Below, in pieces: positions 13,544-15,365 of a DNA stretch of 15,365 bases. Below the pieces are notes generated by a model. It saw nothing but the letters and a program-made list of their open reading frames with translations. It was not told the origin of the DNA and ran no database searches. The position numbers and the translations under genes were made by a program. The first letter of the stretch is position 1. Every line of letters starts with the position of its first letter. Source of the stretch: UBA9647 sp035506075 (GTDB lineage: Bacteria > Bacteroidota > Ignavibacteria > UBA10030); assembly GCA_035506075.1 (NCBI GenBank), contig DATJQB010000148.1:1-15365 (forward strand), in the 5' to 3' direction.

Positions 13544-15055
13544 ATGCGCACACAAGCCCTCAGGACGTTCCTTTTGCTCACCCTTCTGCTCCCGCTCGCC
13601 GGGTTCATGTCCGATGGATCGGTTCATGTCTATCTCATTGGCGATTCGACGATGGCTGACAAGGCTCTAGTTGGAACAGCCGAGCGCGGATGGGGACAGG
13701 TCCTGCCGTTGTTCTTCGACAACGACGTGATCATCGAGAATCATGCGCGGAACGGCAGAAGCACGAAAAGTTTCATTGCAGAAGGACGATGGCAGACGGT
13801 TGTCGAGAAACTCAAGCCCGGCGATTGGGTCTTCATCCAGTTCGGGCACAACGATGCCAAGAAGGAAGATACATCGCGGTACGCCGAAGCACATACGGAC
13901 TACAGAAACAACCTCGCAAAGTTTGTAAACGAGACGAGAGCAAAAGGGGCGGAGCCCATTCTTCTCACGCCGGTCACCAGGCGCCAGTTCGACAAGGAAG
14001 GAACACTCACGGATACGCACGGCGACTATCCCGGCGTCGTGCGCGAACTTGCGGCGGCTCTCCACGTTCCTCTCATCGATGTGCACAAACAAAGCATGAA
14101 GCTTGTCGCCTCCCTCGGACCCGAGGAATCAAAAAAGGATTTTGTGTGGATCAAGCCTGGGTTCTACACAGTGAACCGCGCCGGGCGGGAGGATAACACA
14201 CATTTCAGCGAAGCCGGCGCCCTGAGTATCGCACGGCTGGTTGTAGATGATCTCAAAGGACTGAGTCTGCCCCTGGGCAAACATCTGCGGCCGTTCGATG
14301 AACGCGCACTTCCGGGAATAGGCAAGATCGTCGTTCTGGATCAATTCTATAATAATGAGTGGAAGAAGAACGCCAAGGGAACCCCCGAGCGCTACCACTA
14401 CGTGTGGGAAGATACAGCAAATTCCGGGTTCTCGATCCTTGGCAACAAGATTGTGAAACTCGGCGCGTCCATCGATACGTTGTGTGAAGCCCCGACCGTC
14501 CGGAACCTTGCGCGGGCGAGCGTCTATGTGATTGTCGATCCCGATACGCCGCTGGAGACCGAGCGACCGAATTACGTGGATGCACCGGCCGTTGACGCAG
14601 TTGCCGATTGGGTATCAAACGGTGGTATCCTTGTGTTGATGGAAAACGACAAGGGGAATGCGGAGTTCGAACATTTTAACAAACTCTCGGAGAGATTCGG
14701 CATCCACTTCAACGAGGACAGCCGGAACAAAGTCGTGGGTACTTCCTATGAGATGGGAAAGTTCGACTCGTTCCCGGATCATCCTCTTTTCAAGGGAGTC
14801 CGGCAAATCTACATGAAGGAAATCTGCACGCTCAAGCTGCAGGGTCCCGCAACGCCGGTGTTGACCGATCACGGCGATGTCATCATCGCGTATGCGAAGG
14901 TCGGCAAGGGGGGCGTGTTTGCCGTCGGAGATCCATGGCTGTACAACGAGTATATCGAGCATCGCAAATTGCCGGCGGAGTATGAGAACGACAAAGCGGC
15001 CGAAAACCTCTTCGCCTGGTTGCTCAGTCGTGCCTCACCGGTTCCGGCATTGTAG
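13544..15055 (+). CDS. Rhamnogalacturonan acetylesterase (CE12, SGNH) fused to a glutamine-amidotransferase-like domain
   Basis: This is a 503-residue exported protein. The signal peptide is about 1-22 ('FLLLTLLLPLAGF'). Residues about 28-235 are a CE12 SGNH hydrolase with 'IGDSTMADK' (Ser35, nucleophile), the Gly/Asn block 'ENHARNGRSTKSF', 'FGHNDAKKED' (Asn103) and 'DNTHFSEAGA' (Asp217 and His220). It removes acetyl groups from rhamnogalacturonan. Residues about 245-500 form a second alpha/beta domain: 'IGKIVVLDQFYNNEW', 'VYVIVDPDTP', 'VADWVSNGGILVLMEND' and 'GGVFAVGDPWLYNEY'. This looks like a DUF4350 or class I glutamine-amidotransferase-like fold with no Cys-His-Glu triad seen, so it is probably non-catalytic or binding. 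ATG 13544 lies 1 base after the LacI stop codon; the frame is open from 13460 but only inside the LacI gene. CE12 alone is about 230-270 residues, so the fusion doubles the length. Confidence 0.91.
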   Translation: MRTQALRTFLLLTLLLPLAGFMSDGSVHVYLIGDSTMADKALVGTAERGWGQVLPLFFDNDVIIENHARNGRSTKSFIAEGRWQTVVEKLKPGDWVFIQFGHNDAKKEDTSRYAEAHTDYRNNLAKFVNETRAKGAEPILLTPVTRRQFDKEGTLTDTHGDYPGVVRELAAALHVPLIDVHKQSMKLVASLGPEESKKDFVWIKPGFYTVNRAGREDNTHFSEAGALSIARLVVDDLKGLSLPLGKHLRPFDERALPGIGKIVVLDQFYNNEWKKNAKGTPERYHYVWEDTANSGFSILGNKIVKLGASIDTLCEAPTVRNLARASVYVIVDPDTPLETERPNYVDAPAVDAVADWVSNGGILVLMENDKGNAEFEHFNKLSERFGIHFNEDSRNKVVGTSYEMGKFDSFPDHPLFKGVRQIYMKEICTLKLQGPATPVLTDHGDVIIAYAKVGKGGVFAVGDPWLYNEYIEHRKLPAEYENDKAAENLFAWLLSRASPVPAL

Positions 15056-15068
15056 CAACAGGTGTGAA

Positions 15069-15365
15069 GTGCGCGCTCTTGTCTTCCTTTGCATAGTGTT
15101 TCTGGCAGTCGCCGTTCAGCTGGCGTATTCTCGGCAAACGGCGACGATCCCCGCGTGGAGTCCCGACAACGGCGACGGGACGTACACCAACCCTGTCATC
15201 TATGCCGACTATTCTGACCCGGATGCAATCCGGGTCGGCGATGACTACTACATGACATCGTCGAGCTTCTCGCATTTCCCGGGACTTCCAATACTGCACT
15301 CGAAGGACCTGGTGAACTGGACAATCATCGGGCATGCTGTTCAGCGCTATCCCTTCGATGAGTTC
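15069..15365 (+). CDS. Glycoside hydrolase family 43 enzyme, N-terminal part, 3' end outside window
   Basis: The first 99 codons are present. GTG 15069 is chosen because AGG at 15060-15062 gives a 6-base spacer and the product starts with a signal peptide ('MRALVFLCIVFLAVAVQLAYS'). After it, 'GTYTNPVIYADYSDPDAIRV' and 'GDDYYMTSSSFSHFPGLPIL' followed by 'HSKDLVNWTIIGHA' match the opening blade of GH43 five-bladed propellers. Asp50 of 'SDPDAI' is the expected catalytic base. The 'FPGLPILHSKDLVNW' form is common in GH43 beta-xylosidase, arabinofuranosidase or exo-galactanase types; the rest of the gene is needed to choose. It begins 13 bases after the CE12 gene and probably shares its transcript. 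A side-chain-removing role on pectin is inferred. Confidence 0.88.
   Translation, partial: MRALVFLCIVFLAVAVQLAYSRQTATIPAWSPDNGDGTYTNPVIYADYSDPDAIRVGDDYYMTSSSFSHFPGLPILHSKDLVNWTIIGHAVQRYPFDEF

Noticed and set aside
1..15365. tRNA, rRNA, CRISPR arrays, insertion sequences and integrases
   Set aside because: No tRNA-like cloverleaf, regularly spaced repeats, transposase motifs or terminal inverted repeats were seen on either strand by eye.

Overview
The window is about 15.4 kb, moderately GC-rich, and every convincing gene lies on the + strand. It looks like a carbohydrate-use locus from a bacterium of the Fibrobacteres-Chlorobi-Bacteroidetes group. Two secreted proteins end in type IX secretion (T9SS) sorting domains with the 'QNFPNPFNPSTTI' and 'LSSGVYLY' signatures. 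That style is common in Ignavibacteria, Chlorobi relatives and deep Bacteroidota lineages. The exact lineage is an inference; no rRNA or other marker is present.

Layout. (1) 1-745: the C-terminal half of 6-phosphogluconate dehydrogenase (gnd), closed by a hairpin terminator. (2) 746-1224: no intact gene, but a short in-frame remnant resembling the end of a pectin-type beta-helix enzyme. (3) 1303-2553: a tagaturonate epimerase homologue (uxaE) with its own promoter and a strong terminator. (4) 2655-15365: a long co-directional cluster. It opens with a promoter and a possibly structured leader, followed by a TonB-dependent receptor, a T9SS-secreted beta-helix protein, a pectin methylesterase (CE8), an alpha/beta-hydrolase esterase, a T9SS-secreted protein of unknown function, a GH105 unsaturated rhamnogalacturonyl hydrolase, a LacI-type regulator, a CE12 acetylesterase fused to a glutamine-amidotransferase-like domain, and the start of a GH43 enzyme cut by the window edge.

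Together these genes read as a pectin utilisation locus covering homogalacturonan and acetylated, side-chained rhamnogalacturonan I. The secreted beta-helix protein would cut or bind the polymer outside. CE8, CE12 and the alpha/beta-hydrolase would remove methyl and acetyl esters. The TonB receptor would import oligomers. GH105 would remove unsaturated uronic acid ends, GH43 would trim arabinan or galactan-type side chains, and UxaE would channel galacturonate-derived tagaturonate to fructuronate. The LacI protein is the likely local regulator. No SusD-like lipoprotein follows the receptor, so this is not a classical SusCD polysaccharide-utilisation locus.

The least explained items are the T9SS protein at 10117-11055, the CE12-amidotransferase-like fusion, a 35-codon signal-peptide-like frame overlapping the esterase stop codon, and several inverted repeats in the intergenic leaders. 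All functions are read from protein motifs by eye; no database search was possible.
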